Source: an uncultured Pseudacidovorax sp. (GTDB taxonomy: Bacteria > Pseudomonadota > Gammaproteobacteria > Burkholderiales > Burkholderiaceae_C). From it: 64,000 nucleotides of DNA. The position numbers and the translations under genes are program-made. The notes under the pieces are model-generated. The model did not search any database. It worked only from the letters and a program-made list of their open reading frames with translations, and was not told the origin of the DNA. This document shows positions 19,084 to 30,263 of this stretch, one piece after another. Positions within the stretch are counted from its first letter, which is position 1; every line of letters starts with the position of its first letter. The stretch lies in assembly GCF_913773995.1 (NCBI RefSeq), contig NZ_CAJYES010000113.1, positions 84,692 to 148,691 of the forward strand, given 5' to 3'.

Positions 19084-20064
19084 ATGCATACCCACGACCT
19101 CAGCCCCTGGCAGCACAGCCACCAGTTCGACACCGGCAATCCCGCCGCCGAGCGCAGCACCCGCTGGGTGCTCGGCATCACCGCCGTCGCGATGGTCATG
19201 GAGATCGCCGCCGGCTGGTGGTTCAACTCCATGGCGCTGCTGGCCGACGGCTGGCACATGAGCTCGCACGCGGTGGCCATCGGCGTCAGTGCCTTCGCCT
19301 ACGCCGCGGCACGCCGCCTCGCGCGCGACCGGCGCTTCGCCTTCGGCACCTGGAAGATCGAGGTGCTGGGCGGCTTCGCCAGCGCGGTCTTCCTGCTGGT
19401 GGTGGCGGGCCTGATGGTCTTCGGCTCGCTGGAGCGGCTGTGGTCGCCGGAGCCGATCCATTACCGCGAGGCCGTGATTGTGGCCGCGCTGGGCCTGGCG
19501 GTGAACCTGCTGTGTGCCTGGCTGCTGGCGGGCGCGCACGGGCATGACCATGGGCACGGACATGGTCATGCACACGGCGGGCATGGGCACGGTCACGGCG
19601 AGCACGGACACGACCATGGCCACCACCACGACCTGAACCTGCGCTCGGCCTACTTGCATGTGCTGGCCGATGCCGCCACTTCGGTGCTGGCCATCGCTGC
19701 GCTGCTGGGCGGCTGGTTCCTGGGCTGGGCCTGGCTCGACCCGGTGATGGGCGTGGTCGGTGCCGTGCTGGTGGCCAACTGGGCGCGCAGCCTCTTGCGC
19801 CAGACCAGCGCCGTGCTGCTGGACCGCGAGATGGACCATCCCGTCACCGAGGAGATCCGCGAGGGCATCGAGACCGGCCTGGCCGATTCGCACACGCGTG
19901 TGGCCGACCTGCATGTCTGGCGCGTGGGGCGCGGGGCCTATGCCTGCGCGGTGACGGTCGTCACGCATTCGCCCACGCTGGACGCGGATGGCGTGCGCGC
20001 CTGCTTTTCGATGCACGAGGAGATCCGGCACTCCACCGTCGAAGTGCAGCGCTGCAGCGCCTGA
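19084..20064 (+). CDS. dmeF: CDF family Co2+/Ni2+ exporter, DmeF-like
   Basis: This is a predicted inner-membrane metal efflux protein. The 326-residue product has six membrane segments, the metal-site pairs MALLADGWHMSSHAV and HVLADAATSVLAI, and a long loop (about residues 154-186) made almost only of His, Gly and Asp between helices 4 and 5, typical of DmeF/ZitB. The N-terminal HTHDLSPWQHSHQF matches DmeF-type proteins. No DmeR repressor is next to it. It starts 36 nt after ruvB. Confidence 0.82.
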   Translation: MHTHDLSPWQHSHQFDTGNPAAERSTRWVLGITAVAMVMEIAAGWWFNSMALLADGWHMSSHAVAIGVSAFAYAAARRLARDRRFAFGTWKIEVLGGFASAVFLLVVAGLMVFGSLERLWSPEPIHYREAVIVAALGLAVNLLCAWLLAGAHGHDHGHGHGHAHGGHGHGHGEHGHDHGHHHDLNLRSAYLHVLADAATSVLAIAALLGGWFLGWAWLDPVMGVVGAVLVANWARSLLRQTSAVLLDREMDHPVTEEIREGIETGLADSHTRVADLHVWRVGRGAYACAVTVVTHSPTLDADGVRACFSMHEEIRHSTVEVQRCSA

Positions 20065-20202
20065 GCGGCCGTCTCTGCACGGCGCGGCAAGCGCGGGCGC
20101 GGATGCGCCAATCGGCGGCGGTGCATCCGGCCCGATCGTCGTCACGCCATCTTCACGCGAACGCCATGCCGGCGTCACGCATGCCGCCGATGCTGCCGGC
20201 CC

Positions 20203-21078
20203 ATGCAACGCGACGACGCCTTCCTGCGCGCCTGGCAAGACAACGCCGGCCGCCTGTCCGATGCCGGCGAGGACGGAGGCGGGGGCGAGCGCCCCGTGCT
20301 GCGCTTTCGCACGCTGTGGGTCTCCGACCTGCACTTGGGCACGCCCGGCTGCCAGGCCAACGCCCTGCTCGACTTCCTGAAGAACACCGAGTGCGAGACG
20401 CTCTACCTCGTCGGCGACATCGTCGACGGCTGGCAGCTCAAGCGCCACTGGTACTGGCCGCAGGCCCACAACGACGTGGTTCAGAAGCTGCTGCGCAAGG
20501 CGCGCAAGGGCACGCGGGTGATCTTCATCCCCGGCAACCACGACGAGTTCGCGCGCAAGTACCTGCACCACAACTTCGGCGGCATCGAGGTGGCCGACGA
20601 ATGGGTACACGAGACCGCCGACGGCCGCAAGCTGTGGGTGATCCACGGCGACCTGTTCGACGGCGTCATCCAGTGCGCCAAGTGGCTGGCCTACGTGGGC
20701 GACTCGCTCTACGAATTCACGCTGCGCCTGAACCGGCACTTCAATTCGCTGCGCGCGCGCCTGGGCCTGCCCTACTGGTCGCTGTCCAAGTACCTCAAGC
20801 ACAAGGTCAAGCGCGCCGTGAGCTATATGGGCGACTTCGAGCAGGCCGTGGCCCGCGAGGCCGAGCGCCGCGGCATGCAGGGCGTGGTCTGCGGCCACAT
20901 CCACCATGCGGAGATGCGCGAGATCGACGGCATCCTCTACTGCAACGACGGCGACTGGGTGGAGAGCCTGACGGCGCTGGCCGAGCATGCGGATGGCCGG
21001 CTGGAGCTGGTGGACTGGACGCCGCGCGTGCGCCAGCAGGGCCGCCGCACCGCGCAGGCGGTGCCCGCCCTGGGTTGA
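20203..21078 (+). CDS. UDP-2,3-diacylglucosamine diphosphatase-like metallophosphoesterase
   Basis: The 291-residue product carries all calcineurin-type metal motifs: SDLHLG, GDIVDGW, PGNHDEF, HGDLFDG and GHIHHAEM. It resembles the LpxH2/LpxH-like group, which removes UMP from UDP-diacylglucosamine in lipid A synthesis. It is longer than LpxH (about 240) through an N-terminal tail that is probably poorly ordered. Whether it is the main LpxH or a paralogue cannot be told here. Confidence 0.8.
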   Translation: MQRDDAFLRAWQDNAGRLSDAGEDGGGGERPVLRFRTLWVSDLHLGTPGCQANALLDFLKNTECETLYLVGDIVDGWQLKRHWYWPQAHNDVVQKLLRKARKGTRVIFIPGNHDEFARKYLHHNFGGIEVADEWVHETADGRKLWVIHGDLFDGVIQCAKWLAYVGDSLYEFTLRLNRHFNSLRARLGLPYWSLSKYLKHKVKRAVSYMGDFEQAVAREAERRGMQGVVCGHIHHAEMREIDGILYCNDGDWVESLTALAEHADGRLELVDWTPRVRQQGRRTAQAVPALG

Positions 21079-21169
21079 TCGCCCTCGCCGGTTGCGGTCG
21101 CAAAGCCCGGGTCGCGACCTCGCTCGCACCGACGTCTGCGAAAATGGCGGGTTGCCCTGGAGCCCGCCT

Positions 21170-22803
<1,634 letters not shown>

Positions 22804-22804
<1 letters not shown>

Positions 22805-23628
22805 TGGCGCACGAGACGATGCGGCCGCTGGCCGACTGGCCCGAAGCCGCCCGCCGCGGCCTCGTGGGCGTGTTCACCGACATCGACGACACGCTGACCA
22901 CCGACGGCGCGATCACGCCCAATGCACTGGCTGCCCTTGCGGCATTGCAGGCCGCCGGCCTGCACGTGGTGGCCATCACCGGCCGGCCGGTGGGCTGGAG
23001 CGAGCCCTTCGCGGCACGCTGGCCGCTCGATGCCATCGTGGCTGAGAACGGCGCCGTCGCGCTGGTCCCGGAAGGCGCCTGGCAGCCCGGCGGCGTGCGT
23101 GCGCTGCACAAGCGTTACCAGCAGGACGCCGCCACCCGCGCCGCCAACTTCGCACGCATGCAGGCCGTGCTGGCGCACATCGAGGCCAGCATTCCGGGCG
23201 CGCGCCGGGCCACCGACAGCGCGGGCCGCGAATGCGACATCGCCATCGACCACAGCGAGTTCACGCACCTGTCCGAGGCGCAGATCGACAAGGTGGTGAT
23301 GGCCATGCGGCACGAGGGCATGCACGCCACCGTGAGCAGCATCCACATCAACGGCTGGTACGGCGAGCACAACAAGCTGTCCGGTGCCCGCTGGATCGTG
23401 CGCGAACTCTGGGGCCGCGACCTGGACGCCGAGATGGCCCGCTGGGCCTACGTGGGCGATTCGACTAACGACGCGCTGATGTTCCAGGCCTTCGACCACA
23501 GCATCGGCGTGGCCAACGTGGCGCGCTTCGTGCCACACCTGTCGCACCTGCCGCACTACGTGGCCGAGGGCGAGCGCGGCGCCGGTTTTGCGCAGGCGGC
23601 GCAGGCTGTGCTGGCGTCTCGCCGCTGA
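22804..23628 (+). CDS. HAD-superfamily hydrolase (class IIB, Cof-type)
   Basis: The 274-residue product has the catalytic motif FTDIDDTLT (two Asp), the ITGRPVGWSEPF motif II region and the C-terminal YVGDSTNDALMF motif IV. The large cap is of C2 type, as in sugar-phosphate phosphatases. The substrate is unknown. ATG overlaps the prfC stop (TGATG), so it is co-translated with prfC. Confidence 0.85.
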
Positions 23629-23748
23629 GGGCTGCAGCCGGCGCCCTGCCGCGGTAGGATGGAAGGCTGCGCCCGGCGCGGCGGCTTGCCTGCCGCCCTT
23701 GTGTCGCCGGCCCGCCTGTCAGCCTTCCTCTTCAGCGAAAGACGACCA

Positions 23749-25191
23749 ATGACCGCCTCCTATCCCAACACCCAGCTCCTGATCGCCAACGAATGGGTCG
23801 ACGCCGCCAGCGGCAAGACCCTGGACGTGATCAACCCCGCCACCGGCCAGCCCATCGGCAAGGTGGCCCATGCGGGCAAGGAGGACCTGGACCGCGCCCT
23901 GGCCGCCGCGCAGAAGGGCTTCGAGGCCTGGCGCTTCACGCCGGCGCACGAGCGCGCCGCCCTCATGCGCAAGGCCGCCGGCCTGGTGCGCGAGCGTGCC
24001 GACGAGATCGCGCCGCTGCTGACGCAGGAACAGGGCAAGCCTCTGGCCGAAGCCCGCATCGAGACCCTGGCCGCTGCCGACATCATCGAGTGGTTCGCCG
24101 ACGAGGGCCGCCGCGTGTACGGCCGCATCGTGCCCTCGCGCAACCTGGCCGCGCAGTCGCTGGTCATCAAGGAGCCGGTCGGCCCTGTCGCCGCCTTCAC
24201 GCCCTGGAACTTCCCGATCAACCAGGTGGTGCGCAAGCTGGGCGCCGCGCTGGCCGCTGGCTGCTCCTTCCTGGTCAAGGCGCCGGAAGAAACGCCCGCC
24301 TCGCCCGCCGCCCTGATCAAGGCCTTCGTCGACGCCGGCGTGCCGGCCGGCGTGGTGGGCCTGGTGTTCGGCGACCCGGCCGAGATCTCCAGCTACCTGA
24401 TCCCGCATCCGGTGATCCGCAAGATCACCTTCACCGGCTCCACGCCCGTGGGCAAGCAACTCGCCGCCATGGCCGGTCAGCACATGAAGCGCGCCACCAT
24501 GGAACTGGGCGGCCACGCGCCGGTGATCGTGGCCGACGACGCCGACATCGCCCTGGCCGTCAAGGCTGCCGGCGCCGCCAAGTTCCGCAACGCCGGCCAG
24601 GTCTGCATCTCGCCCACCCGCTTCCTGGTTCACAACAGCATCAAGGCCGAGTTCACCGCCGCGCTGGTGAAGCATGCGCAGGGCCTGAAGGTCGGCGACG
24701 GCCTCGCCGAAGGCACGTCGATGGGCCCGCTGGCCAATTCGCGCCGCCTGACGGCCATGGCCAACGTGGTTCAGGACGCCCGTGCCAAGGGTGCCAAGGT
24801 GGTGGCCGGCGGCGAGCGCATCGGCAGCGAAGGCAACTTCTTCGCGCCCACCGTGCTGGACGACGTGCCGCTGGAAGCCTCGGTGTTCAACGACGAGCCC
24901 TTCGGCCCCGTGGCGGCCATCCGCGGCTTCGACAAGCTCGAAGACGCCATCGCCGAGGCCAATCGCCTGCCCTTCGGCCTGTCCTCCTATGCGTACACGC
25001 GCTCGATCAAGAACGCGCACCTGCTGTCGCAGCGCATCGAGGCCGGCATGGTCTGGATCAACCAGCCCGCCACGCCCACGCCCGAGATGCCCTTCGGCGG
25101 CGTCAAGGATTCGGGCTACGGTTCCGAGGGCGGCCCGGAGGCGGTGGAGGCCTACCTCAACACCAAGGCCGTGACCATCATGGCAGCTTGA
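23749..25191 (+). CDS. NAD(P)-dependent aldehyde dehydrogenase (succinate-semialdehyde type)
   Basis: The 480-residue cytosolic enzyme has the ALDH core: [33 protein letters not shown], catalytic Glu in [11 protein letters not shown] and Cys in [12 protein letters not shown]. Overall it looks like GabD/alpha-ketoglutaric semialdehyde dehydrogenases. No gabT or pentose/galactarate genes are next to it, so the natural substrate stays open. An intrinsic terminator follows. Confidence 0.85.
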   Translation: MTASYPNTQLLIANEWVDAASGKTLDVINPATGQPIGKVAHAGKEDLDRALAAAQKGFEAWRFTPAHERAALMRKAAGLVRERADEIAPLLTQEQGKPLAEARIETLAAADIIEWFADEGRRVYGRIVPSRNLAAQSLVIKEPVGPVAAFTPWNFPINQVVRKLGAALAAGCSFLVKAPEETPASPAALIKAFVDAGVPAGVVGLVFGDPAEISSYLIPHPVIRKITFTGSTPVGKQLAAMAGQHMKRATMELGGHAPVIVADDADIALAVKAAGAAKFRNAGQVCISPTRFLVHNSIKAEFTAALVKHAQGLKVGDGLAEGTSMGPLANSRRLTAMANVVQDARAKGAKVVAGGERIGSEGNFFAPTVLDDVPLEASVFNDEPFGPVAAIRGFDKLEDAIAEANRLPFGLSSYAYTRSIKNAHLLSQRIEAGMVWINQPATPTPEMPFGGVKDSGYGSEGGPEAVEAYLNTKAVTIMAA

Positions 25192-25213
25192 GCTGCACCC
25201 CCGCTCAGCAGCA

Positions 25214-25242
25214 GAAAGGGCCGCATCGCGCGGCCCTTTTTG
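25214..25242 (+). terminator. Intrinsic terminator after the aldehyde dehydrogenase
   Basis: The hairpin AAAGGGCCGC-ATC-GCGCGGCCCTTTTT has a 3' T run. It is also A-rich on its other arm, so it may serve the convergent tctC-like gene too. Confidence 0.88.
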
Positions 25243-25285
25243 CGTCCGGCGCCCGCGCAACGCGGGCAGCCTTGCGGCACAAAGC

Positions 25286-26263
25286 TCACTGCGGCTTGGC
25301 CAGGCCCAGCTTGTCGATCACGGCTTTCTCGCGATCGACGGTCTCGCGTGCAAAGCGGGTGTAGTCGGCGCTGCCCATGTAGATCGGCACCATGTCGTAC
25401 TTGGCCAGCGAGGCCAGGTAGCTGGGCTCTTCCATCGCCTGCTTGAAGGCGTCGTGCAGCTTCTTGACCACTTCGGGCGGCGTGCCGCGCGGCGCGCCGA
25501 TGCCGAAGGGCGAGTTCTGCACGATGTCGTAGCCCAGCTCCTTGAGCGTGGGCGCGTCCGGGAAGCGCTGCAGCCGCTTGTCGCCCCAGGTGTTGAGCAC
25601 GCGCATCTTGCCGGACTCCACATAGGGCGCCCAGCCGGTGCTGTCGGCACCGGCCATCAACTGGCCGCTCATCAGCGCCAGGGTCAGGTCGGCGCTGCCC
25701 TTGTAGGGCACGTGCTGCAGCTGGATGCCGGCGCGCTGCGCCACCAGTTCGGTGGTCAGGTGAGGGCTGGTGAGCGTGCCGGTGGAGCCATAGGTGAGCT
25801 TGCCCGGATTGGCCTTCGCATAGGCCACGAAGTCGGCCCAGTTCTTGAACGGGCTGTCGGCTGGCACGACGATGCCGAAGGCATAGCCGGTGACGTTCAG
25901 CACGTAGCTGATGTCCTTGATCGGGTCCCAGTTGATCTTGGTGGTGTAGCCCAGCCGGAACACGCCCAGCGGGATCTGCGCCAGCGTGTAGCCGTCGGGC
26001 TGCACGGTCTGAAGCTGCTGGGCCGGCAGCGTGCCGCCGGCGCCGGGCTTGTTGTCGATGATGACCGGCTGGCCAAGGACCTTGCTGGCGTTCTCGGCCA
26101 GCTGGCGCATGGTGATGTCGGTCGGGCCGCCAGCCGGAAAGGCGATGACGAGGCGTATGGGTTTCTCGGGAAAGGCGCGGGCGGCCTGCTGGGCCTGCGC
26201 GCCTGTGGCGGTGGTACCCAGGGCGGCGAGCATGAGTGCGCCGAGGAGAGGGCGACGGTGCAT
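25286..26263 (-). CDS. Bug/TctC-family tripartite tricarboxylate transporter binding protein
   Basis: This is a periplasmic solute-binding protein for carboxylate-like ligands. The 325-residue product has a signal peptide (cut near AQAQQAARAFP), the family opening FPEKPIRLVIAFPAGGPTD, then NKPGAGG and the PYKGSADLTLALMSGQ segment. No TctA/TctB membrane genes are present, so it is one of the many orphan Bug proteins of Burkholderiales. Confidence 0.92.
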   Translation of the reverse strand: MHRRPLLGALMLAALGTTATGAQAQQAARAFPEKPIRLVIAFPAGGPTDITMRQLAENASKVLGQPVIIDNKPGAGGTLPAQQLQTVQPDGYTLAQIPLGVFRLGYTTKINWDPIKDISYVLNVTGYAFGIVVPADSPFKNWADFVAYAKANPGKLTYGSTGTLTSPHLTTELVAQRAGIQLQHVPYKGSADLTLALMSGQLMAGADSTGWAPYVESGKMRVLNTWGDKRLQRFPDAPTLKELGYDIVQNSPFGIGAPRGTPPEVVKKLHDAFKQAMEEPSYLASLAKYDMVPIYMGSADYTRFARETVDREKAVIDKLGLAKPQ

Positions 26264-26467
26264 GGAAGAGGTCTCCGGATCTTGCTTCGTAAGGCCGGCC
26301 ATTAGGCGGGAGGCCGGGCGTCGCGGCAATCGGTACAGGCCCCGGCGAAGGGTCTTTGCTGTAGCCAAGGTGACGCGCTCCGAAGCTCGGAGCCGACTCG
26401 CTGCGTCCGCTGGATTCATGAAGAGTTCACTGCGCCTGCGTCCAATGCGCAGCGCCTGTCCCGACCC

Positions 26468-27292
26468 ATGATGAAGAAGACCCAGAACCTGCTGGCGGCC
26501 TTGCCGCTGCGATCGCTCCCCTGGCGGCGCGCAAGCCTGGCGGCGCTGACCCTGCAGCTGTGCGGGCTGAGCGCGCAGGCCATGCAGCCGCTGATCACCG
26601 ACGACACCGGCACCCAGGGCGTCGGCGTGCAGCAGATCGAAATGGCCGCTGCACGCGCCCGCCAGTCCACCGGCCCGGCACGCCAGACCGGCGACAGCCT
26701 CTCGGCCACCTACACCTATGGCCTGACCGACACGGTCGACGTCTATGCGGCGCCGGCCTTCCTGCGCATGCAGGCCGACGGCAGTCGCACCAGCGGCTGG
26801 GGCAACACGGCCCTGGGCCTCAAGTGGCGCTTCTACGAGAACGAGGCCACCGGCACCAGCCTCGGCCTCAAGCCCGAGTTCGCCGCACCCGTGAGCAGTC
26901 GCCGCGAAGCGCGAGGCCTGGGCGACGGCCGCAGCTCGGGCCAAGTGACGCTGCTGCTGAGCCAACAGCTGCCCTTCGGCGCCCTGCACGTCAACTATGC
27001 GTGGGGCCGCCAGCGCGACATCGACCCGATGGCCGGCGCCATCAACCGGCGCCTGTCCACGGCGCTGGTCTGGAACATTGCCGACGATTGGAAACTGGCC
27101 GCGGATTTGGGCCTGCAGCAGCGCCAGAGACGCGATGCGACACGCCAGCGCACCCGCTATGCCGAAGTAGGTGTGGTCTACAGCCTGAGCCCGCGCTGGG
27201 ACCTGGCAGCGGGGTTGATCCGCGCGCGGGACGACCAGCAGCCGACGGGGCGCACCACCACCGGCACGCTGGGCCTCACCGGCCATTTTTGA
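26468..27292 (+). CDS. Putative outer-membrane beta-barrel protein (transporter / MetA-like)
   Basis: The 274-residue product has a signal peptide (cleavage near LSAQAM) and then alternating hydrophobic/polar strands ending in an aromatic residue (GTLGLTGHF), as expected of an outer-membrane barrel. It resembles proteins labelled transporter or phenol-degradation MetA family. ATG 26468 and 26471 are adjacent; either may be used. It stands alone. Confidence 0.68.
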   Translation: MMKKTQNLLAALPLRSLPWRRASLAALTLQLCGLSAQAMQPLITDDTGTQGVGVQQIEMAAARARQSTGPARQTGDSLSATYTYGLTDTVDVYAAPAFLRMQADGSRTSGWGNTALGLKWRFYENEATGTSLGLKPEFAAPVSSRREARGLGDGRSSGQVTLLLSQQLPFGALHVNYAWGRQRDIDPMAGAINRRLSTALVWNIADDWKLAADLGLQQRQRRDATRQRTRYAEVGVVYSLSPRWDLAAGLIRARDDQQPTGRTTTGTLGLTGHF

Positions 27293-27334
27293 GTCATCTG
27301 CGGGTCAGGAAAGGGCGCGAAACGCCGCCTCCTA

Positions 27335-27351
27335 CTTAATTTGGCGTTAAG
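27335..27351 (+). promoter_or_regulatory. PmrA/QseB-box-like site upstream of the thermostable-hemolysin operon
   Basis: CTTAAT-TTGGC-GTTAAG fits the YTTAAK-N5-YTTAAK half-site pattern of PmrA/QseB-type regulators except for one base. It is 72 nt before the first gene of the operon. The response regulator at 33289-33963 belongs to that family and is a natural candidate to bind it. Confidence 0.45.
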
Positions 27352-27422
27352 CGCGTCCGCAGACCATCACGGCCATTCGTCAACCTGCGCAGTGGCCTCG
27401 GCCGGTGCGACACGGGAAACCC

Positions 27423-28076
27423 ATGCGCCTGTTCTCTCCTGTCGGCGATGCCATGCCGACATCGCCCATTCCCTCCGCCTTTCCCGTGGCGGGTCATCTC
27501 ACGCGGCATCCGCAGGCCGATCCGCAACGCGCCGTGGTGGAGCAGAGCATCCGCGAGATGTATGCCCAGCGCTATGGCGCCCTGGTGCCGGCCTTCGCGC
27601 CCATGCTGCTGGCGCTGTGCGAAGGCAGCCATGTGCTTGCCGCCGTCGGGTATCGCCGTGCGGACGAAGGCCCGCTGTTCCTGGAGCAGTACCTCGACGC
27701 GCCCGTCGAGGCGCTGATCGCCACGCATGCCGGCCGCCCCGTGGACCGTGCGGGCATCGTGGAGGTCGGCAACCTGGCCGCCCCGCGCGGGGGCGAAGGC
27801 CGGCGCCTGGTACAGCTGCTCGGGCCCTACCTGATCGGCGAGGGATTCGACTGGGTCGTCGGCACCGTCACGCAGGAGCTGCGCGCGATGCTCGTGCGCC
27901 TGGGCGTGGCGCCGCTCACGCTGGGCCGCGCCGTGCCCGACGCGCTCGGCGACCAGGCCCGCTGCTGGGGCAGTTACTACGACCATGAGCCGGTGGTGAT
28001 GGCCATCCACCTGCGGCGAGCCCTGCGGCACTTCATGACGCGCCGCGCGCGCCTTGCTGCCGGAGGCCGCGCATGA
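27423..28076 (+). CDS. Thermostable hemolysin family protein
   Basis: The 217-residue product matches the thermostable (delta-type) hemolysin family first named in Vibrio; its fold is thought to be related to acyltransferases of the GNAT/AHL-synthase kind. Typical parts are VVEQSIREMYAQRYGA, YRRADEGPLFLEQYLD, VEVGNLAAPRGGEGR and CWGSYYDHEPVVMA. The start at 27423 follows GGGAAA. It overlaps the ligase gene by four bases. An acyl-transfer role fits the operon better than haemolysis. Confidence 0.78.
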   Translation: MRLFSPVGDAMPTSPIPSAFPVAGHLTRHPQADPQRAVVEQSIREMYAQRYGALVPAFAPMLLALCEGSHVLAAVGYRRADEGPLFLEQYLDAPVEALIATHAGRPVDRAGIVEVGNLAAPRGGEGRRLVQLLGPYLIGEGFDWVVGTVTQELRAMLVRLGVAPLTLGRAVPDALGDQARCWGSYYDHEPVVMAIHLRRALRHFMTRRARLAAGGRA

Positions 28077-29530
28077 CCGGCATGTCGCCTGACCCACAGG
28101 CCGTCGCCTTCGACGACGGCATCCGCACCTGGCGAGCGGCCGACGTCGATGCCCAGGCCGCCTTGCTCGCGCAGCAGCTGGCCGCGCAAGGCACCCGCGT
28201 GCTGGCCACGCTCATGGACAACTCACCCGCCTGGGTGATCGCCGACCGGGCCGCGCTGCGGGCCGGCATCGTGCATGTGCCGCTGCCGGCTTTCTTCACC
28301 CCGGAGCAGATCGCCCACGCCATCGGCGCGGCGGGCGTGGACACCGTGCTCACCCTGCCGCCCGTGGCCGCCCGCTGGCCGCAGGCCCCGTCAGTGCCGT
28401 GCGAGATCGCGAGCCAGCCCTTCACGATGCTGCGCCTACCCGCGCGTGAGGTGGCCATGCCGCCGGGCACGGCGAAGATCACCTTCACCTCGGGCACCAC
28501 GGGCGCGCCCAAGGGCGTGTGCCTGACGGCCGCGTCCATGCAACGCGTGGCCGACGGCCTGGTGGGGGCCATGGCGCCCCTGCAGGTGCAGCGTCACCTG
28601 TGTGCGCTGCCCTTTGCCGTGCTGCTGGAGAACATCGCCGGACTGATGGCGCCTCTGACCGCTGGTGCCACCTGCATCGTCCTGCCGCTGCAGGATGTGG
28701 GGCTCACGGGTTCGTCCAGCTTCGATGTCGCCGCCTTCCACGCCGCCGTGGTCCGGCACCAGCCGAACAGCCTGATCCTGCTGCCGCAGATGCTGCGGGC
28801 CTGGGCGGGCTATCTGGCGCAGACGCGCCAGCGCGCGCCCGAGTCGCTCAAGCTGGTGGCCGTGGGCGGCGCCGCGGTCGGCGTGGGCCTGGTGCAGGCC
28901 GCGCGTTCGCTGGGCATCCCTGCCTACGAGGGGTATGGCCTGTCCGAAGGTGCCTCGGTGCAGACACTCAACCTGCCCGGCTGCGACCAGCCGGGCAGCG
29001 CCGGCGCAGCGTTGCCCCATGCCCGCCTGCGCATCGCTGCCGATGGCGAGATCGAAGTGGCCGGCAGCCTGTTCGCCGGCTACCTGGGCGATGCGCGCGC
29101 GCCCGGCGACTGGTGGCCGACGGGTGACCTGGGGCATCTGGACGCCGACGGCTTCCTGCATGTGGACGGCCGCAAGAAGAACCTGCTGATCACCGCCTTC
29201 GGCCGCAATGTCTCGCCCGAGTGGGTGGAGACCGCGCTGCGCGGCCATCCGGCCATCGGCCAGGCGGTGGTCTTTGGCGATGGCCAGCCCACGTTGTCGG
29301 CGGTGCTCTGGCCGCTGGCGGCCGATGCCGACGATGCGCTGCTGCAGGCGGCCGTGGATGCCGCCAATGCACAGCTGCCCGATTACGCGCGCGTGCAGCG
29401 TTGGGCGCGTGCCGATGCCCCTTTCACCGCCGAGTCCGGCATGGCCACGGCCAACGGGCGGCCGCAGCGCGCGGCCGTGCTGGCGCGCCATGCGCAGGCG
29501 TTGGATCTGCCGGCGGCCGTCGTGGCCTGA
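28073..29530 (+). CDS. AMP-forming acyl-CoA/acid ligase
   Basis: The 485-residue product is an ANL-family ligase that activates a carboxylic acid as acyl-AMP. The motifs are TFTSGTTGAPKGVCLT (P-loop), YEGYGLSEGAS, the TGDLGHLDADGFLHVDGRKK core and a shortened C-terminal domain. It resembles long-chain fatty-acid ligases but is smaller. Its neighbours are a thermostable-hemolysin protein and an HDO enzyme. Confidence 0.85.
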   Translation: MTGMSPDPQAVAFDDGIRTWRAADVDAQAALLAQQLAAQGTRVLATLMDNSPAWVIADRAALRAGIVHVPLPAFFTPEQIAHAIGAAGVDTVLTLPPVAARWPQAPSVPCEIASQPFTMLRLPAREVAMPPGTAKITFTSGTTGAPKGVCLTAASMQRVADGLVGAMAPLQVQRHLCALPFAVLLENIAGLMAPLTAGATCIVLPLQDVGLTGSSSFDVAAFHAAVVRHQPNSLILLPQMLRAWAGYLAQTRQRAPESLKLVAVGGAAVGVGLVQAARSLGIPAYEGYGLSEGASVQTLNLPGCDQPGSAGAALPHARLRIAADGEIEVAGSLFAGYLGDARAPGDWWPTGDLGHLDADGFLHVDGRKKNLLITAFGRNVSPEWVETALRGHPAIGQAVVFGDGQPTLSAVLWPLAADADDALLQAAVDAANAQLPDYARVQRWARADAPFTAESGMATANGRPQRAAVLARHAQALDLPAAVVA

Positions 29531-29570
29531 GCCTCGCCTTCTTCCTTCTCGTCCCTTCCCGGAGCTTTCG

Positions 29571-30263
29571 ATGAGTTTCCATGCCCGCCTTGTCGCCGAG
29601 ACCGCCGCCGAGCGTGCCGGTCTGCTCGGCACCCCCATCATCCAGGGCTGCCTGCGCGGCGACGTGTCCCTGCCCAGCTACCTGGCCTTCCTGCGCGAGG
29701 CGTACCACCACGTCAGCCACACCGTGCCGCTGATGCGGGCCTTCAAGGCGAGGCTGGATGCCGGCCATGCCTGGCTCGAAGGTGCGCTCGACGAATACAT
29801 CGAGGAAGAGCAGGGCCACGACGAGTGGATCCTCGACGACATCCGCGCCTGCGGCGGCGATGCCGAGGCCGTGCGGCGCGGCCCGCCGGGCCATGCCACC
29901 GAGGTCATGGTGGCCTATGCCTACGACACCATCGCCCGTCGCAACCCGCTGGGCTTCTTCGGCATGGTGTATGTGCTGGAAGGCACCAGCGTCTCGATCG
30001 CGCTGATGGCTGCCGACCAGATCCAGAAGCCGCTGGGCCTGCCCGATTCGGCCTTCAGCTATCTGCGCTCGCACGGCACGCTCGACCAGGAGCACACGGC
30101 GCATTTCGAGCTGCTGATGGAGCAGGTCGAGGACCCCGCCGACCAGGACGCCATCGTCCACGCGGCCAAGGCCTTCTACCGGCTGTACGGCGATGTCTTC
30201 CGCAGCCTGCCGCTGCCGCAGGGCGAGGCCGTCGCGACGGTCTCCGCGGGAGTGGTGGCATGA
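29571..30263 (+). CDS. Heme-oxygenase-like (HDO) putative di-iron enzyme
   Basis: The 230-residue all-helical product belongs to the TenA/HO-like iron-containing redox family. Candidate metal ligands are in EAYHHVSHTVPLM, EEEQGHDEWILDD and TLDQEHTAHFELL. Relatives include UndA and CADD, which oxidise fatty acids or aromatic substrates. The ATG at 29571 follows a GGAG site. The reaction is unknown; substrate delivery by the upstream ligase is an inference. Confidence 0.78.
   Translation: MSFHARLVAETAAERAGLLGTPIIQGCLRGDVSLPSYLAFLREAYHHVSHTVPLMRAFKARLDAGHAWLEGALDEYIEEEQGHDEWILDDIRACGGDAEAVRRGPPGHATEVMVAYAYDTIARRNPLGFFGMVYVLEGTSVSIALMAADQIQKPLGLPDSAFSYLRSHGTLDQEHTAHFELLMEQVEDPADQDAIVHAAKAFYRLYGDVFRSLPLPQGEAVATVSAGVVA

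Noticed and set aside
19544..19641. Tandem DNA repeat in dmeF
   Set aside because: The repetitive sequence simply encodes the His/Gly-rich metal loop of the exporter.
17962..21129. 1055-codon open frame on the minus strand
   Set aside because: It lies opposite ruvB, dmeF and the LpxH-like gene, has Gln/His/Arg/Ala-rich composition typical of antisense frames in high-GC DNA, and has no motif.
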